Position numbers and translations under genes: made by a program. Below, one piece after another: positions 40,785 through 49,586 of a DNA stretch of 64,000 nt. Below the pieces are notes generated by a model. It was not told where the DNA came from. It did not search any database and saw nothing but the letters and a program-made list of their open reading frames with translations. The stretch's first letter is position 1, and each line of letters begins with the position of its first letter. This stretch comes from Superficieibacter sp. 1612_C1. Its GTDB lineage: Bacteria > Pseudomonadota > Gammaproteobacteria > Enterobacterales > Enterobacteriaceae. Location of the stretch: contig NZ_JADGMI010000004.1 in assembly GCF_015234305.1 (NCBI RefSeq), positions 372,001 through 436,000 of the forward strand, in the 5' to 3' direction.

Positions 40785-41552
40785 ATGCGACATCCTTTAG
40801 TGATGGGTAACTGGAAACTGAACGGCAACCGCCACATGGTAAACGAACTGGTAGCTAACCTGCGTAAAGAGCTGGCTGGCGTGACCGGTTGTGGCGTTGC
40901 GATTGCGCCGCCGGAAATGTACATCGACCTGGCAAAACAGGCCGCAGCGGGCAGCCACATTGTGCTGGGCGCGCAGAACGTCGACCTGAACCTGTCCGGC
41001 GCATTCACCGGTGAAACCTCTGCCGAAATGCTGAAAGATATCGGCGCAAAATACATCATCATCGGTCACTCAGAGCGTCGTACTTATCATAAAGAATCCG
41101 ACGAGCTGATCGCGAAGAAATTCGCCGTGCTGAAAGAGCAGGGTCTGACTCCGGTTCTGTGCATCGGTGAAACCGAAGCGGAAAACGAAGCGGGCAAAAC
41201 GGAAGAAGTTTGTGCTCGTCAAATCGACGCGGTCCTGAAAACCCAGGGCGCAGCGGCATTCGAAGGCGTGGTTATCGCTTACGAACCTGTATGGGCGATC
41301 GGTACCGGCAAATCTGCAACGCCTGCGCAGGCGCAGGCGGTTCACAAATTTATCCGTGACCACATCGCCAAAGCCGACGCGAAAGTGGCAGAGCAGGTTA
41401 TTATTCAGTACGGCGGTTCCGTAAACGCCTCTAACGCTGCCGAACTGTTCACCCAGCCGGACATCGACGGCGCGCTGGTTGGCGGCGCTTCCCTGAAAGC
41501 TGACGCTTTTGCGGTGATTGTTAAAGCAGCCGAAGCCGCTAAACAGGCGTAA
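40785..41552 (+). CDS. tpiA: Triosephosphate isomerase
   Basis: 255 aa, the family length. It interconverts DHAP and glyceraldehyde-3-phosphate. TIM-barrel catalytic residues: Asn/Lys in MGNWKLNG (about 6-13), His95 in IIGHSERR (about 92-99), Glu167 in [14 protein letters not shown] (about 162-175, with the mobile loop) and the phosphate-binding [11 protein letters not shown] (about 206-216) and ALVGGASL (about 229). It is followed by a REP tract, then by an SLC13-type transporter gene in place of cdh. Confidence 0.98.
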   Translation: MRHPLVMGNWKLNGNRHMVNELVANLRKELAGVTGCGVAIAPPEMYIDLAKQAAAGSHIVLGAQNVDLNLSGAFTGETSAEMLKDIGAKYIIIGHSERRTYHKESDELIAKKFAVLKEQGLTPVLCIGETEAENEAGKTEEVCARQIDAVLKTQGAAAFEGVVIAYEPVWAIGTGKSATPAQAQAVHKFIRDHIAKADAKVAEQVIIQYGGSVNASNAAELFTQPDIDGALVGGASLKADAFAVIVKAAEAAKQA

Positions 41553-41569
41553 CCGCGGTTGCCGTGAGT

Positions 41570-41712
41570 GCCGGGTGGCGGCTTTGCCTTACCCGGCCTA
41601 CGGTCGGTGGTAGACCTGCCGGGTGGCGATGCTGGCGCATCTTACCTGGCCTACGGTGGGTGCGCGTAATCGTACCCCTGTAGGCCCGGTAAGCGCAGCG
41701 CCACCGGGCATC
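41570..41712. repeat. REP/BIME cluster downstream of tpiA
   Basis: Three REP units: GCCGGGTGGCGGC...TTACCCGGCCTACGG (about 41570-41604), GCCGGGTGGCGATGC...CTGGCCTACGG (about 41621-41655) and an inverted TGTAGGCCCGGTAAGCGCAG...CCACCGGGC (about 41680-41709). The mixed orientation is that of a BIME between the convergent tpiA and transporter genes. No gene in the 164-bp gap. Confidence 0.9.
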
Positions 41713-41716
41713 ACAT

Positions 41717-43021
41717 CTACAGTTTCCCCAGCAGGTTAAACCACACGTAATCCAGCGGCACCAGCAGCAGATACGTCACCACCGCCAGCGCCAGGCACAG
41801 CAGCATTCCTGCGCGAGCCGGGACCTTGCCGAGCGCCATCGCTACCACAATCGGCGACGCCTGGTACGGCAGCAGCGGCGTCGAATAGCCCGCCACCTGA
41901 ATCATAATCACGCTGAGCAGCGGGAACCCCGTCGCATCAGAAAAGCTCTGCGCCAGCGTGGTATACAGCGCCGGCACGCCGTTGGCGGTCATAATAAAAT
42001 TGAGCGCGGTGGTGATCCCGGTCAGGGCGAGGAAGCTGGTGAAAGGCCGCGCCGGATCCAGCGGCATCACGTGCAGTAACGCATCGCCCACCGCGCCGCC
42101 AATCCCCGTTTCCGTCACGGTCAGCGCCAGCCCCAGAATGCCGCCGACGTAAAAGCAGGTGCGCATATTGACGCCGGAGGCGAACTCTTCGCCGCTGATA
42201 AAGCCCACGCGCGGCAGCAGCGTTACGCAGGCCGCTGCCAGCCCAACCCAGGCGGGGCCGATACCGTGCCAGCTCTCAGTCACCCATAAAATCAGCACCA
42301 CCGCCAGCAGCCAGGCGAGGCGTTTTTCCTCGCCGCTCATTGGCGCAGACGGCATCAGTTCACGCGGCGGCTGCGGCTTACCGGGGAACAGCCAGCAGAT
42401 CAGGCCGATCAGGATAAGCCCCTTAAGAATTCCTAATACCGGCGTGTGCAGCAGCAGGTAGGGCACGTAGTTCAGATGGATACCGTACGCGCCTTCTGCC
42501 GCGCCGCTCATCACCAGATTCGGTACGTTGGCGGGCAGAATGGTCGCGGAAAGCTGGAAGGTGCCAAAGCCGACCGCCAGCGCCAGACCACACCACGCGC
42601 GGCTGCCGTCCTGAATGCCCGCGCGGGCCGCCATCGCCGCCACAATCGGCATCAGCAGCGCGATACGTCCCATATTGGACGGCATCACAAACGCCAGCGC
42701 ATAGCTGAGCAGCACCACGCTCGCCACCATCAGTAGCCAGGAATCGGTCAGCTTCGCTGATAGCGCCCGTGCAGCCCTGTCCGCCAGCCCCGTTTTGCGG
42801 ATCGCCACGCCCAGCACAAAACCGCTGAACACCAGCCAGAAGGCCGACGAGGCAAAGCCGCCGAAAATCACCTCCGGCGGGGCAATTTTGGCGATCATCG
42901 CGACGGCAAAAAACAGCAGCGCGGTGATGAACTCCGGCAGCAGCGACGTCGCCCAGAGTAAAATGGTAATGCCAACGACCACGGACGGAAGGAACAGCGG
43001 GTGGGTAAGCCAGAGCGACAT
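41717..43021 (-). CDS. SLC13/DASS-type anion (dicarboxylate) transporter
   Basis: 434 aa with about 11-12 hydrophobic segments and AGGAGA before the ATG. It fits the divalent anion:sodium symporter superfamily: GGFASSAFWLVFSGFVLGVAIRKTGLADRAA (about 54-84), FVMPSNMGRIALLMPIVAAMA (about 111-131), SATILPANVPNLVMSGAAEG (about 157-176, an SNT-like loop), ITTALNFIMTANGVPALYTTLA (about 335-356) and the repeat-related VAGYSTPLLPYQASPIVVAM (about 372-391). The substrate is probably a carboxylate or another anion, not readable further. It lies 104 bp downstream of the GntR gene on the same strand, so it may be the last gene of that operon. Confidence 0.75.
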   Translation of the reverse strand: MSLWLTHPLFLPSVVVGITILLWATSLLPEFITALLFFAVAMIAKIAPPEVIFGGFASSAFWLVFSGFVLGVAIRKTGLADRAARALSAKLTDSWLLMVASVVLLSYALAFVMPSNMGRIALLMPIVAAMAARAGIQDGSRAWCGLALAVGFGTFQLSATILPANVPNLVMSGAAEGAYGIHLNYVPYLLLHTPVLGILKGLILIGLICWLFPGKPQPPRELMPSAPMSGEEKRLAWLLAVVLILWVTESWHGIGPAWVGLAAACVTLLPRVGFISGEEFASGVNMRTCFYVGGILGLALTVTETGIGGAVGDALLHVMPLDPARPFTSFLALTGITTALNFIMTANGVPALYTTLAQSFSDATGFPLLSVIMIQVAGYSTPLLPYQASPIVVAMALGKVPARAGMLLCLALAVVTYLLLVPLDYVWFNLLGKL

Positions 43022-43125
43022 GCCTGTCTCCTGATGTTTTTTTCAACAAGGATACGGGGACCGGCAGCGTGAGTAAACGCCAGAGTTGGTGGGGCTATCT
43101 ACGTAACGGACGTTTATTACAGGGA

Positions 43126-43848
43126 TTAATGATAGTGAATTTCGCCGAAGTACTCTGATAATACGTAGTATCGGCAGTACTCAAAAGGCCGGTCGGCCCC
43201 GGCCATAAAGGTCTGTCTGGCCACGGATAAGATCGGTTTATTGGCAGCTATCTGTAATTTCTCACACAGATCCGCAGACGGTAAAATGGCCTCGACTTTT
43301 TCAATCGCCGAGTCGCTGGTGACCTGCAACAGGGAATAGAGCGAAGTACGCTCCAGCGCATCGGCGGTTAAGGTGAGATCGGGGAAAAAGCTGAGATCGA
43401 GATAAATTTTTTCGTGGTTAAACGGACGATTGTTCAGATAACGAATGCGCGAGATATAAAAATAGTGATGATGCGCAGGGAGACTCAAACCATCCGCCTG
43501 GGCATCGCGCGCGCGGCGCGGGGCAATCTCCAGAATGCGGTTTTCGACAGCGACGCTGGCATCCTGCAAATCGCTGGTGATGCCGCGAAACGTATGGCCG
43601 TAGCTCACCCCTTCTGGCACGGCGCAGACTATTGAACCGCTGCCGCGCTGCGAGGTAATAATCCCCGCGTTAATCAGTTCACTCCAGGCCTGTTTAACGA
43701 CAATCAACGAGACGTTGTAAGTTCTGGCAACCTCTTTTTGCGTCGGCAACTGGCTACCTAACGGCAACGCGCCGTTCTGGATCTGCTGGCAGATGATAAA
43801 AAACAACTGCTTGTAAAGCGGAGTGAAACTTGTCTTATCAACCTGCAA
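43126..43848 (-). CDS. GntR-family (HutC/UTRA subfamily) transcriptional regulator
   Basis: 240 aa from a TTG at 43848 with GAGGTAGG upstream; no in-frame ATG lies before it. N-terminal winged HTH (about 10-75: PLYKQLFFIICQQIQNGALPLGSQLPTQKEVARTYNV, then VSLIVVKQAWSELINAGIITSQRGSGS). C-terminal UTRA ligand-binding domain (about 90-238: LPAHHHYFYISRIRYLNNRPFNHEKIYLDLSFFPDL over two strands). It resembles the Salmonella regulator next to the aminoimidazole riboside kinase, mutation of which is known to derepress the kinase genes. Probable operator: the 32-bp palindrome at 47396-47427. 63 bp after the glycohydrolase gene. Confidence 0.85.
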   Translation of the reverse strand: MQVDKTSFTPLYKQLFFIICQQIQNGALPLGSQLPTQKEVARTYNVSLIVVKQAWSELINAGIITSQRGSGSIVCAVPEGVSYGHTFRGITSDLQDASVAVENRILEIAPRRARDAQADGLSLPAHHHYFYISRIRYLNNRPFNHEKIYLDLSFFPDLTLTADALERTSLYSLLQVTSDSAIEKVEAILPSADLCEKLQIAANKPILSVARQTFMAGADRPFEYCRYYVLSEYFGEIHYH

Positions 43849-43911
43849 GCGGCCTACCTCACATTCTCAGCCGACAGGGGACGGCTTTCCGCCCCCGGCA
43901 GGATGAATACG

Positions 43912-44952
43912 CTACCCTGCGATTTGTCTGGCCAGTTCTGCCAAATCGAAATGATTCATACGATCTACGGTGGTTAAATAATCGGCAGGAAAGGCGTTCA
44001 CACCGTGGAATGCGCCGGATAGCGCCCCGACCATGGTGGCGACAGTGTCAGTGTCATTGCCGATATTAACGCCGGAGATAATAGCATCAACGGCGGAATC
44101 CGGACAACATGCGAACAGGCCGAAGGCGGCTGGCACAGCCTCGCTGACGTGTAACCCGGAGCCGATAATATTGGCAACGTCCACAATCGCGGTTTCCCAG
44201 TGACGATGCCGCTTACCAATATCAACGGCCAGTTCAATACGTCGCGCGACCGAAGGTCCGGCAACCATCATCGCGCCCTGCTCCTGCGCAAGCAGGTATC
44301 CGCGTTGCGCACCATACACGCCCGCCGCAATGATGCTGTCGGCACTGGTCTGCGCTCTTAGCGCTTCGCTTGTCGCTGCCGCCATTGCCGCTGCACCTGA
44401 CATTGCCAGTACGTTGTTGTGCGTAAAACGGCAAATCTGTAACGCGCACTGGATCGCCGCGTCAATATCACCGGGATGCAGCACCGCCGCAGGCCAGATT
44501 TTCATTGCCGCCCCGTTGGTTGCTTCGGCGTTGCCTTTATTAATAATTTGTACCGACTGCTTTTCCCCTTCCAGCTCGCCCTGCAACGACGCGCGATTGT
44601 CGTTAAAAATGGCCTTCATCGCCGCACGCGTCGTCGGGCCGGTAAAATTAGCGTAGTAGGGATAATCCAGCCATTGCTGGAAAGCCTCGCGCATGGCCTC
44701 GTCGCTGACCTCGCGCTGATGACGCAATAGCGCGTCCATGATGTACTTCGCCTGAATAAAGTCATCGGTACACATTCCCGCGTCGTTGCAACGTCCGAAG
44801 GTGTCCGCCGGGGGTTTCTGGAACGTCGTCACCCACCCGCCAAAATAGTCCTTAATCTGCTGCTGAGTTCTGACTTCCGTTGCGGCACCCATAGCGTCCG
44901 CCGCGGCGGCACCCACCAGACATCCCAGTATTTTATTGCGATCAACGTGCAT
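43912..44952 (-). CDS. ADP-ribosylglycohydrolase-fold enzyme
   Basis: 346 aa. ARH/DraG family: N-terminal LGCLVGAAAADAMGAATE with the DxxGxxxE metal motif (about 9-26), CTDDFIQAKYI (about 61-71, the TDD-type motif), RFTHNNVLAMSGAAAMAAA (about 171) and the C-terminal NIGNDTDTVATMVGALSGAFHG (about 298-319), which completes the two-magnesium site. All expected metal ligands appear present, so it is probably active. In this context it may remove ribose or ADP-ribose from a small-molecule riboside rather than from protein; that is inference. It starts 9 bp after the kinase. Confidence 0.85.
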   Translation of the reverse strand: MHVDRNKILGCLVGAAAADAMGAATEVRTQQQIKDYFGGWVTTFQKPPADTFGRCNDAGMCTDDFIQAKYIMDALLRHQREVSDEAMREAFQQWLDYPYYANFTGPTTRAAMKAIFNDNRASLQGELEGEKQSVQIINKGNAEATNGAAMKIWPAAVLHPGDIDAAIQCALQICRFTHNNVLAMSGAAAMAAATSEALRAQTSADSIIAAGVYGAQRGYLLAQEQGAMMVAGPSVARRIELAVDIGKRHRHWETAIVDVANIIGSGLHVSEAVPAAFGLFACCPDSAVDAIISGVNIGNDTDTVATMVGALSGAFHGVNAFPADYLTTVDRMNHFDLAELARQIAG

Positions 44953-44961
44953 GGTGACTCC

Positions 44962-45912
44962 TTATTTCATGGTATTAACTTGCGCCAGCGAACTGCTGGA
45001 CAAAAAAGTGTTGAGCTGGTCAGGAAACGGCAGCGCGGTCATTGCCCCTTTTGCCGTTACCGCCATTGCGCCGCAGGCGTTGGCGGTGCCGATCGCCTCA
45101 GCCAGTAAGGCATGATCCCAGCGGTCAGCCTGAGAGAGGGTAAAAAGCAGGCCGCCGACAAACGCGTCGCCCGCCCCGGTGGTGTCCACCACCTCAACGT
45201 GCGGCGCGGGAAAGCGGTATTCCCCCTCAGGGCTGATTAACAATGCGCCGTCATCCCCCAAGGAGATGATGGTGGTCTCACACCCCAGTTCACGCAGAAA
45301 ATAACGGGCATCCTGCCAGCGGTTAGCTCCGCTTAACTGGCACAGCTCATCAGCAGAGACTTTGCAGATAGACGCCAGCGCGGCGGACTGGGCGATTAGC
45401 GCGGGGATCTCACTGCTGTCCCGCCACATGGTGGTCCGTAAATTGACGTCAAACAGAACGTGGCCACCGGCCTCGCGCATCCTTCTGGCCCCTTCCAGGC
45501 AGGCTTCACGCGCGGGATGGTCCGTTAAGCCAATCGAGCTGAAGTAGAACCACTGGTTCTTGCAAAAGGGCGGCAGGTCCTGCGGCGAAACATAGGTGTC
45601 GGCCCCTGGGTGGACCAGATAGGTAAAGCTGCGCTCCCCGTTGTCCGCCAGATTGACGATCAGCACCGCGCTGGTCAGCGCCGCATCCAGTCTGAGGAAA
45701 GCGACATCCACGCCGTTATCCTCAAAAACCTGACGCAGAAAACGGCCGGCATCGTCGTCGCCAAGGCAACCGATAAAACCGCACGCGCCTCCTAAACGGG
45801 CCACGCAGACGGCAACGTTCGCCGACGCGCCGCCGGGACATTTCAGATAACTATTTTGCGTCTCCGGGACGAGATCAACAGACGCATCGCCAATTACCCA
45901 AATCTTATTCAT
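44962..45912 (-). CDS. PfkB-family sugar kinase, aminoimidazole riboside kinase type
   Basis: 316 aa. PfkB/ribokinase fold: N-terminal VIGDASVDLVPETQNSYLKCPGGASANVAVCVARLGG (about 5-41, the first PfkB signature over two parts), GCLGDDDAGRFL (about 49) and the C-terminal VDTTGAGDAFVGGLLF (about 240-255) with the catalytic Asp in the GAGD anion hole. The sequence is very close to Salmonella STM4066 as I recall it, shown to phosphorylate aminoimidazole riboside to AIR, linking to purine and thiamine synthesis. The natural substrate remains open. It lies between the GPH symporter (10 bp) and the glycohydrolase (9 bp). Confidence 0.85.
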   Translation of the reverse strand: MNKIWVIGDASVDLVPETQNSYLKCPGGASANVAVCVARLGGACGFIGCLGDDDAGRFLRQVFEDNGVDVAFLRLDAALTSAVLIVNLADNGERSFTYLVHPGADTYVSPQDLPPFCKNQWFYFSSIGLTDHPAREACLEGARRMREAGGHVLFDVNLRTTMWRDSSEIPALIAQSAALASICKVSADELCQLSGANRWQDARYFLRELGCETTIISLGDDGALLISPEGEYRFPAPHVEVVDTTGAGDAFVGGLLFTLSQADRWDHALLAEAIGTANACGAMAVTAKGAMTALPFPDQLNTFLSSSSLAQVNTMK

Positions 45913-45922
45913 GTGCGCCTCC

Positions 45923-47257
45923 TTATGCCTGACGCTGCGCCAGATCGCGCTGAATATCGCGGTAATAGTGGTTATTAATCAGATACTTTTTCATCAGCAG
46001 TCCAACCAGCAGATGAAATAGCGCCGGAATAAGCGTCATCATCAGCGCGATACCGGTTAATGAGCGTGCGCTCTGCTCAACGTCGGCCTGATAACCAAAA
46101 TGGCTCAGCAGGAAGCCCAGCACGCCGCCCGCGACGCCCATACCAAATTTCTGGAAAAAGAGGATGCCGCCAAACGCGAGGCCGGAAACGCGCAGGCCGG
46201 TTTTCTTCTCGCCATAATCCACCGCTTCGGCAATGGAGGACCAGAACACCGGCATTTGCATATCACAGAAAAAATTGATGAGGAAATAGAACGCGAATGC
46301 CAGCACGAGGTTTTCCCGTCCGACGAAGAAATACATCAGCGCGCTCAGAATAAAGGTGATTAATTGGGTGTAGCGGAACATTTTTATTTTGTCCCAGAAC
46401 TTCGTCACCCAGGTAGTCGCGATCATCGCCAGAATTGACGCCACCACGCCAGCGGTCAGGAACGGTGAAATCAGGCTATCGCCACCGTTCAGATAATACT
46501 TAGCGTAATACGCTGCGACGGAGCCACGAATAACATAGCCGCACATCAGTAACAGAATAACCACCCCCAGAATGATCCACTGATCGTTACGCAGCAGATA
46601 TTTGAACTGCTTGCCGACGGAGAGTGAGGTAATTTCCGGCTCGCTGCGCTCGCGAGTGGTCAGAAAACAGAAGATAAATAACACTGCGCCCATTGCGCCC
46701 ATCAATCCCATTGAGAGTTGATAACCGAGCGCTTTATTACCCTGCCCCAGCCAGACGGCCAGCATGGGCACAACGATGGTCACCAGAAAAGCGGCGATCT
46801 TGGTCATCACGAAGCGATAGCCGTTGGCGCTCAAACGCTCAACGGGATCGCTGGTAATCACGCCAATCATGGAAATATAGGGGATGGTGATAGCGGTATA
46901 CACCAGGGTCATCAAAATATAGGTGCCATACGCCCAGGCCAGCTTAGCCATATAGGCCATGTCAGGTGTGATGAACATCAGGTAGACGGCAAAACCAAAC
47001 GGCAGGGCAAACCACAGCAGCCACGGGCGATAGCGTCCCCAACGCGTATTCAGCTTATCAGTGAGAATGCCCATCGCCGGATCGATAATGGCGTCAATCA
47101 TGCGCACCACCACCAGCAGCACGCCAACATCTGCGGCCTTCAGGCCATAAATGTCAGTGTAAAAATAAGCCAGCAGCAGCTGCATAGCGATAATCACGAC
47201 ATTTATCGCCATATCCCCCGCGCCGAAGCCGATTTTTTCCACGATAGAAAGTTTCAT
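45923..47257 (-). CDS. GPH-family (glycoside-pentoside-hexuronide) cation symporter
   Basis: 444 aa with about 12 membrane segments. MelB-type MFS subfamily: KIGFGAGDMAINVVIIAMQLLLAYFYTDIYGL (about 8-39), DAIIDPAMGILTDKLNTRWGRYRPWLLW (about 55-82, the GPH signature) and FWSSIAEAVDYGEKKTGLRVSGLAFGGILFFQKFG (about 337-371). First gene of the minus-strand operon, so probably imports the riboside or glycoside handled by the kinase and glycohydrolase. Salmonella has a permease gene beside its aminoimidazole riboside kinase. A 340-bp intergenic region upstream carries two perfect palindromes. Confidence 0.85.
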   Translation of the reverse strand: MKLSIVEKIGFGAGDMAINVVIIAMQLLLAYFYTDIYGLKAADVGVLLVVVRMIDAIIDPAMGILTDKLNTRWGRYRPWLLWFALPFGFAVYLMFITPDMAYMAKLAWAYGTYILMTLVYTAITIPYISMIGVITSDPVERLSANGYRFVMTKIAAFLVTIVVPMLAVWLGQGNKALGYQLSMGLMGAMGAVLFIFCFLTTRERSEPEITSLSVGKQFKYLLRNDQWIILGVVILLLMCGYVIRGSVAAYYAKYYLNGGDSLISPFLTAGVVASILAMIATTWVTKFWDKIKMFRYTQLITFILSALMYFFVGRENLVLAFAFYFLINFFCDMQMPVFWSSIAEAVDYGEKKTGLRVSGLAFGGILFFQKFGMGVAGGVLGFLLSHFGYQADVEQSARSLTGIALMMTLIPALFHLLVGLLMKKYLINNHYYRDIQRDLAQRQA

Positions 47258-47320
47258 GTCGATATTCCTTCAGGTGTAAAGGCGAAAACATCTCGAAGAA
47301 CCCGCAATTTAACATCATGA

Positions 47321-47336
47321 AATAAAAACGTTTTTA
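47321..47336. promoter_or_regulatory. Perfect 16-bp palindrome upstream of the GPH symporter gene
   Basis: ATAAAAACGTTTTTAT reads the same on both strands. It lies 64-79 bp upstream of the symporter start, in the expected untranslated leader or core promoter. It may be an operator; the binding protein is unknown. Confidence 0.5.
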
Positions 47337-47379
47337 TATAGAAACTATCGTATTCACTGTTTACGATGGTTTCAGAGCG

Positions 47380-47427
47380 AGTATAGCTATCGCCTAAAAG
47401 ATATAAAGGTATACCTTTATATCTTTT
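47380..47427 (-). promoter_or_regulatory. Promoter with a perfect 32-bp palindromic operator
   Basis: 47396-47427 is a perfect 32-bp palindrome; each half reads AAAAGATATAAAGGTA towards the centre, so the core is GGTATACC. HutC-type GntR regulators typically bind GT-N-TA-N-AC cores, which this fits. On the minus strand a TATACT (-10, 47380-47385) lies next to it, and the -35 position falls inside the palindrome, so a bound repressor would block polymerase. The remaining 340-bp gap (47258-47597) holds a second palindrome and the lsr terminator, and no gene. Confidence 0.65.
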
Positions 47428-47532
47428 GATCACGCTCACATAATTTTGTATAAATAACCGTCAATGGCGGAGGGATCTCCAGCCAGCAAAGGGCCAATGG
47501 GATGGAAAGATCAAGAAGGGATAAAACACAGG

Positions 47533-47567
47533 AAAATGCCTGTCACTTAACGATAAAGAGACAGGCA
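47533..47567 (-). terminator. Probable terminator of the lsr operon
   Basis: TGCCTGTC (47537-47544) / GACAGGCA (47560-47567), an 8-bp perfect stem with a 15-nt loop. On the minus strand it is followed by TTTTCC. It lies 31 bp after the lsrE stop. Confidence 0.65.
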
Positions 47568-47597
47568 CTATAGGTAAATTCCAGCGAAGACAGAGGG

Positions 47598-48353
47598 TTA
47601 TAACGACGTGGCGTCCCGTCCGCGATTGCCAAACATTGCGCGCCAGTCGCGCACATTTTCCGTTAGTCGATCGTCACGGAACAGCGCGCTACCAGAAACG
47701 ACCCGGTCAATGCCCTGCGCAATCAGCGGCGGCACCTGTTCACGCGCCAGCGAGCCATCGACGGCGATGATTTTACTTTCCCGCCTGTCGTCCAGCAGTG
47801 CCAGCAACCGGGCCAGGCGATCGTGTAAAGCCTCCGCGCTGACTTTGCTACCGTAGCCCGGATTCACCGCCAGCAGTTGAATGACCTCCACCTCGTTGAG
47901 CACAGGCACAATCACCTCCAGCGGCGTTGCCAGACACAGGCTGATACCGCGGATCACTGGCATCTCACCGCCGGTCACCGGTACGGTCTGCTGGCCGAGC
48001 CAGCTTAGCGTATGATGCAGGTGAATATCGCCTTCCGCCTGGAGCGTGATACAGTGCGCCCCCGCCTTTACGCAGGCCTGCGCCGTAGTCCATTGATCCG
48101 CCACCATCAGATGCACATCTTTAAGAAACGCCTGCGGCAGTTGTCCCACTGCCCAGGGGCCGACGGTGAACTGCGGGCAAAAATGGCCGTCCATCAGATC
48201 CAGATGCAGCAGCGGCGAGGCCAGGTCTTCAAGCTGTTGCAGATAATGGTGAAGCGAGAGCCACTGCCCGGCAAGGATACCGACGCTGAGCGGATAAGAC
48301 TTCAGCATCGCCACGCACTGTTCACGGCTGAGTCCGGCAAACTCGCGGTTCAT
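47598..48353 (-). CDS. lsrE: LsrE, ribulose-phosphate 3-epimerase-like protein
   Basis: 251 aa. Ribulose-5-phosphate epimerase family (TIM barrel): SVGILAGQWLSLHHYLQQLEDLASPLLHLDLMDGHFCPQFTVG (about 23-65, with the metal-binding HLDLMDGHF), VHLMVADQW (about 80) and LLAVNPGYGSKVSAEALHDRLARL (about 159-182). LsrE closes the lsr operon of Salmonella and is missing from E. coli K-12. Its role in AI-2 processing is not established. It lies 9 bp after lsrG. Confidence 0.9.
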   Translation of the reverse strand: MNREFAGLSREQCVAMLKSYPLSVGILAGQWLSLHHYLQQLEDLASPLLHLDLMDGHFCPQFTVGPWAVGQLPQAFLKDVHLMVADQWTTAQACVKAGAHCITLQAEGDIHLHHTLSWLGQQTVPVTGGEMPVIRGISLCLATPLEVIVPVLNEVEVIQLLAVNPGYGSKVSAEALHDRLARLLALLDDRRESKIIAVDGSLAREQVPPLIAQGIDRVVSGSALFRDDRLTENVRDWRAMFGNRGRDATSL

Positions 48354-48362
48354 GGGCGCTCC

Positions 48363-48653
48363 TCAGGGCATCAGGCCGATAAAAACCGTTTTCTTGCGCG
48401 GGCCGCTCATCAGTGGTTCGAGCTGCTCTACGCAGGCTTTGTAATGCGGCGTGGTTTTATGCAGCGCGACGGCCTGTTCATCAACGTAAGCTTCATAGAT
48501 GTAGAACCGCGTCGGTGTATCCGGGTCCTGAAGAACATCAAAACGCAGGTTGCCCTCCTCCTGCACAGAACCGAGATGATTCTGGCGAAAGACATCAAGA
48601 AATTGTCCGATTTTGTCCTCATGAACGTTAATTTCCACCAGTGTGACGTGCAT
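48363..48653 (-). CDS. lsrG: (4S)-4-hydroxy-5-phosphonooxypentane-2,3-dione isomerase LsrG
   Basis: 96 aa. ABM-fold protein (antibiotic biosynthesis monooxygenase-like ferredoxin fold) that acts on phospho-AI-2 and feeds Lsr[43 protein letters not shown] covers the first half, and [24 protein letters not shown] (about 50-73) the second, with the conserved His residues. Its start codon overlaps the end of lsrF by one base, so translation is coupled. Confidence 0.95.
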   Translation of the reverse strand: MHVTLVEINVHEDKIGQFLDVFRQNHLGSVQEEGNLRFDVLQDPDTPTRFYIYEAYVDEQAVALHKTTPHYKACVEQLEPLMSGPRKKTVFIGLMP

Positions 48654-49567
48654 TATTCTCCTCCTGTATGCCTGTCTGGACGGTTTACTGCCTGGCCTTT
48701 TTCACTAAGAAACAGCTCATAAGCCCGTTCTGCCGTCTCATTTTTATGCACAACGGCATGGACCGCTTTGATCATCGCCACCGGATCCTCCGACTGGAAA
48801 ATATTACGTCCCATATCCACGCCGCTGGCTCCCTGGTCGATGGCCCGCCAGCACATCTCCAGCGCTTCACGCTCGGGCAGTTTTTTCCCGCCAGCGATCA
48901 CAATCGGCACCGGGCAGCCTGCCGCAATCCGCTCAAAGCCTTTATCGACGTAATAGGTTTTGATGATTTGCGCACCAATCTCCGCCGCAATACGCGTCGC
49001 CAGCGAGAAATAGCGCTGATCGCGGGCCATGTCTTTGCCGACGCCGGTCACCGCCATCGTTGGCATCCCTACCCGCAGTCCCGCGTCGATTAACTGAATA
49101 ATGTTTTTAATCGACTGGTGTTCATACTCGGTGCCGATATAGACCTGGGCGGCGACGGCGCAGCTATTCAGCCGTACCGCATCGTCCATCGCCACCGCCA
49201 CCGCTTCATTACTCAGTTCGGTTAAAATCGAATTCGCTCCCGAGGCGCGTAAGACCACCGGTTTATTGGTGGCGGGTGGCACCACGCTGCGCAATATGCC
49301 ACGGGTACACATCAGGACATCCGTATGTTCAAACAGCGGCGCAATATTAATATCAATCCGCTCCAGCCCGGTGGTCGGCCCCTGAAAATACCCGTGGTCA
49401 AAGGCTAACATCACCGTTTTACCAGTACGTGGATTAAAAATGCGCGACAGGCGGGACTGCATGCCCCAGTCCAGCGCGCCACAGCCTTTTAAGGTAAAGG
49501 GGGTATTGGTTTGCGGTTTATCGGTATGGAAATCTTTACCGTCTTTGATGTCATCTAAATCAGCCAT
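48653..49567 (-). CDS. lsrF: 3-hydroxy-5-phosphonooxypentane-2,4-dione thiolase LsrF
   Basis: 304 aa, slightly longer than E. coli LsrF (291 aa) at its C-terminus. An aldolase-like (DeoC/FbaB) enzyme that transfers an acetyl group from the LsrG product to CoA, giving DHAP and acetyl-CoA. [13 protein letters not shown] (about 52-64), [30 protein letters not shown] (about 104-133), [30 protein letters not shown] with the Schiff-base-type Lys (about 203-232) and [17 protein letters not shown] (about 246-262). Between lsrB (19 bp) and lsrG. Confidence 0.95.
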   Translation of the reverse strand: MADLDDIKDGKDFHTDKPQTNTPFTLKGCGALDWGMQSRLSRIFNPRTGKTVMLAFDHGYFQGPTTGLERIDINIAPLFEHTDVLMCTRGILRSVVPPATNKPVVLRASGANSILTELSNEAVAVAMDDAVRLNSCAVAAQVYIGTEYEHQSIKNIIQLIDAGLRVGMPTMAVTGVGKDMARDQRYFSLATRIAAEIGAQIIKTYYVDKGFERIAAGCPVPIVIAGGKKLPEREALEMCWRAIDQGASGVDMGRNIFQSEDPVAMIKAVHAVVHKNETAERAYELFLSEKGQAVNRPDRHTGGE

Positions 49568-49586
49568 TATTTACTCCCCAGCGAGA

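Noticed and set aside
42423-43049. 208-codon minus-strand frame overlapping the SLC13 transporter
   Set aside because: Same strand, different frame from a clear membrane transporter with a good Shine-Dalgarno; translation has no membrane pattern or motif.
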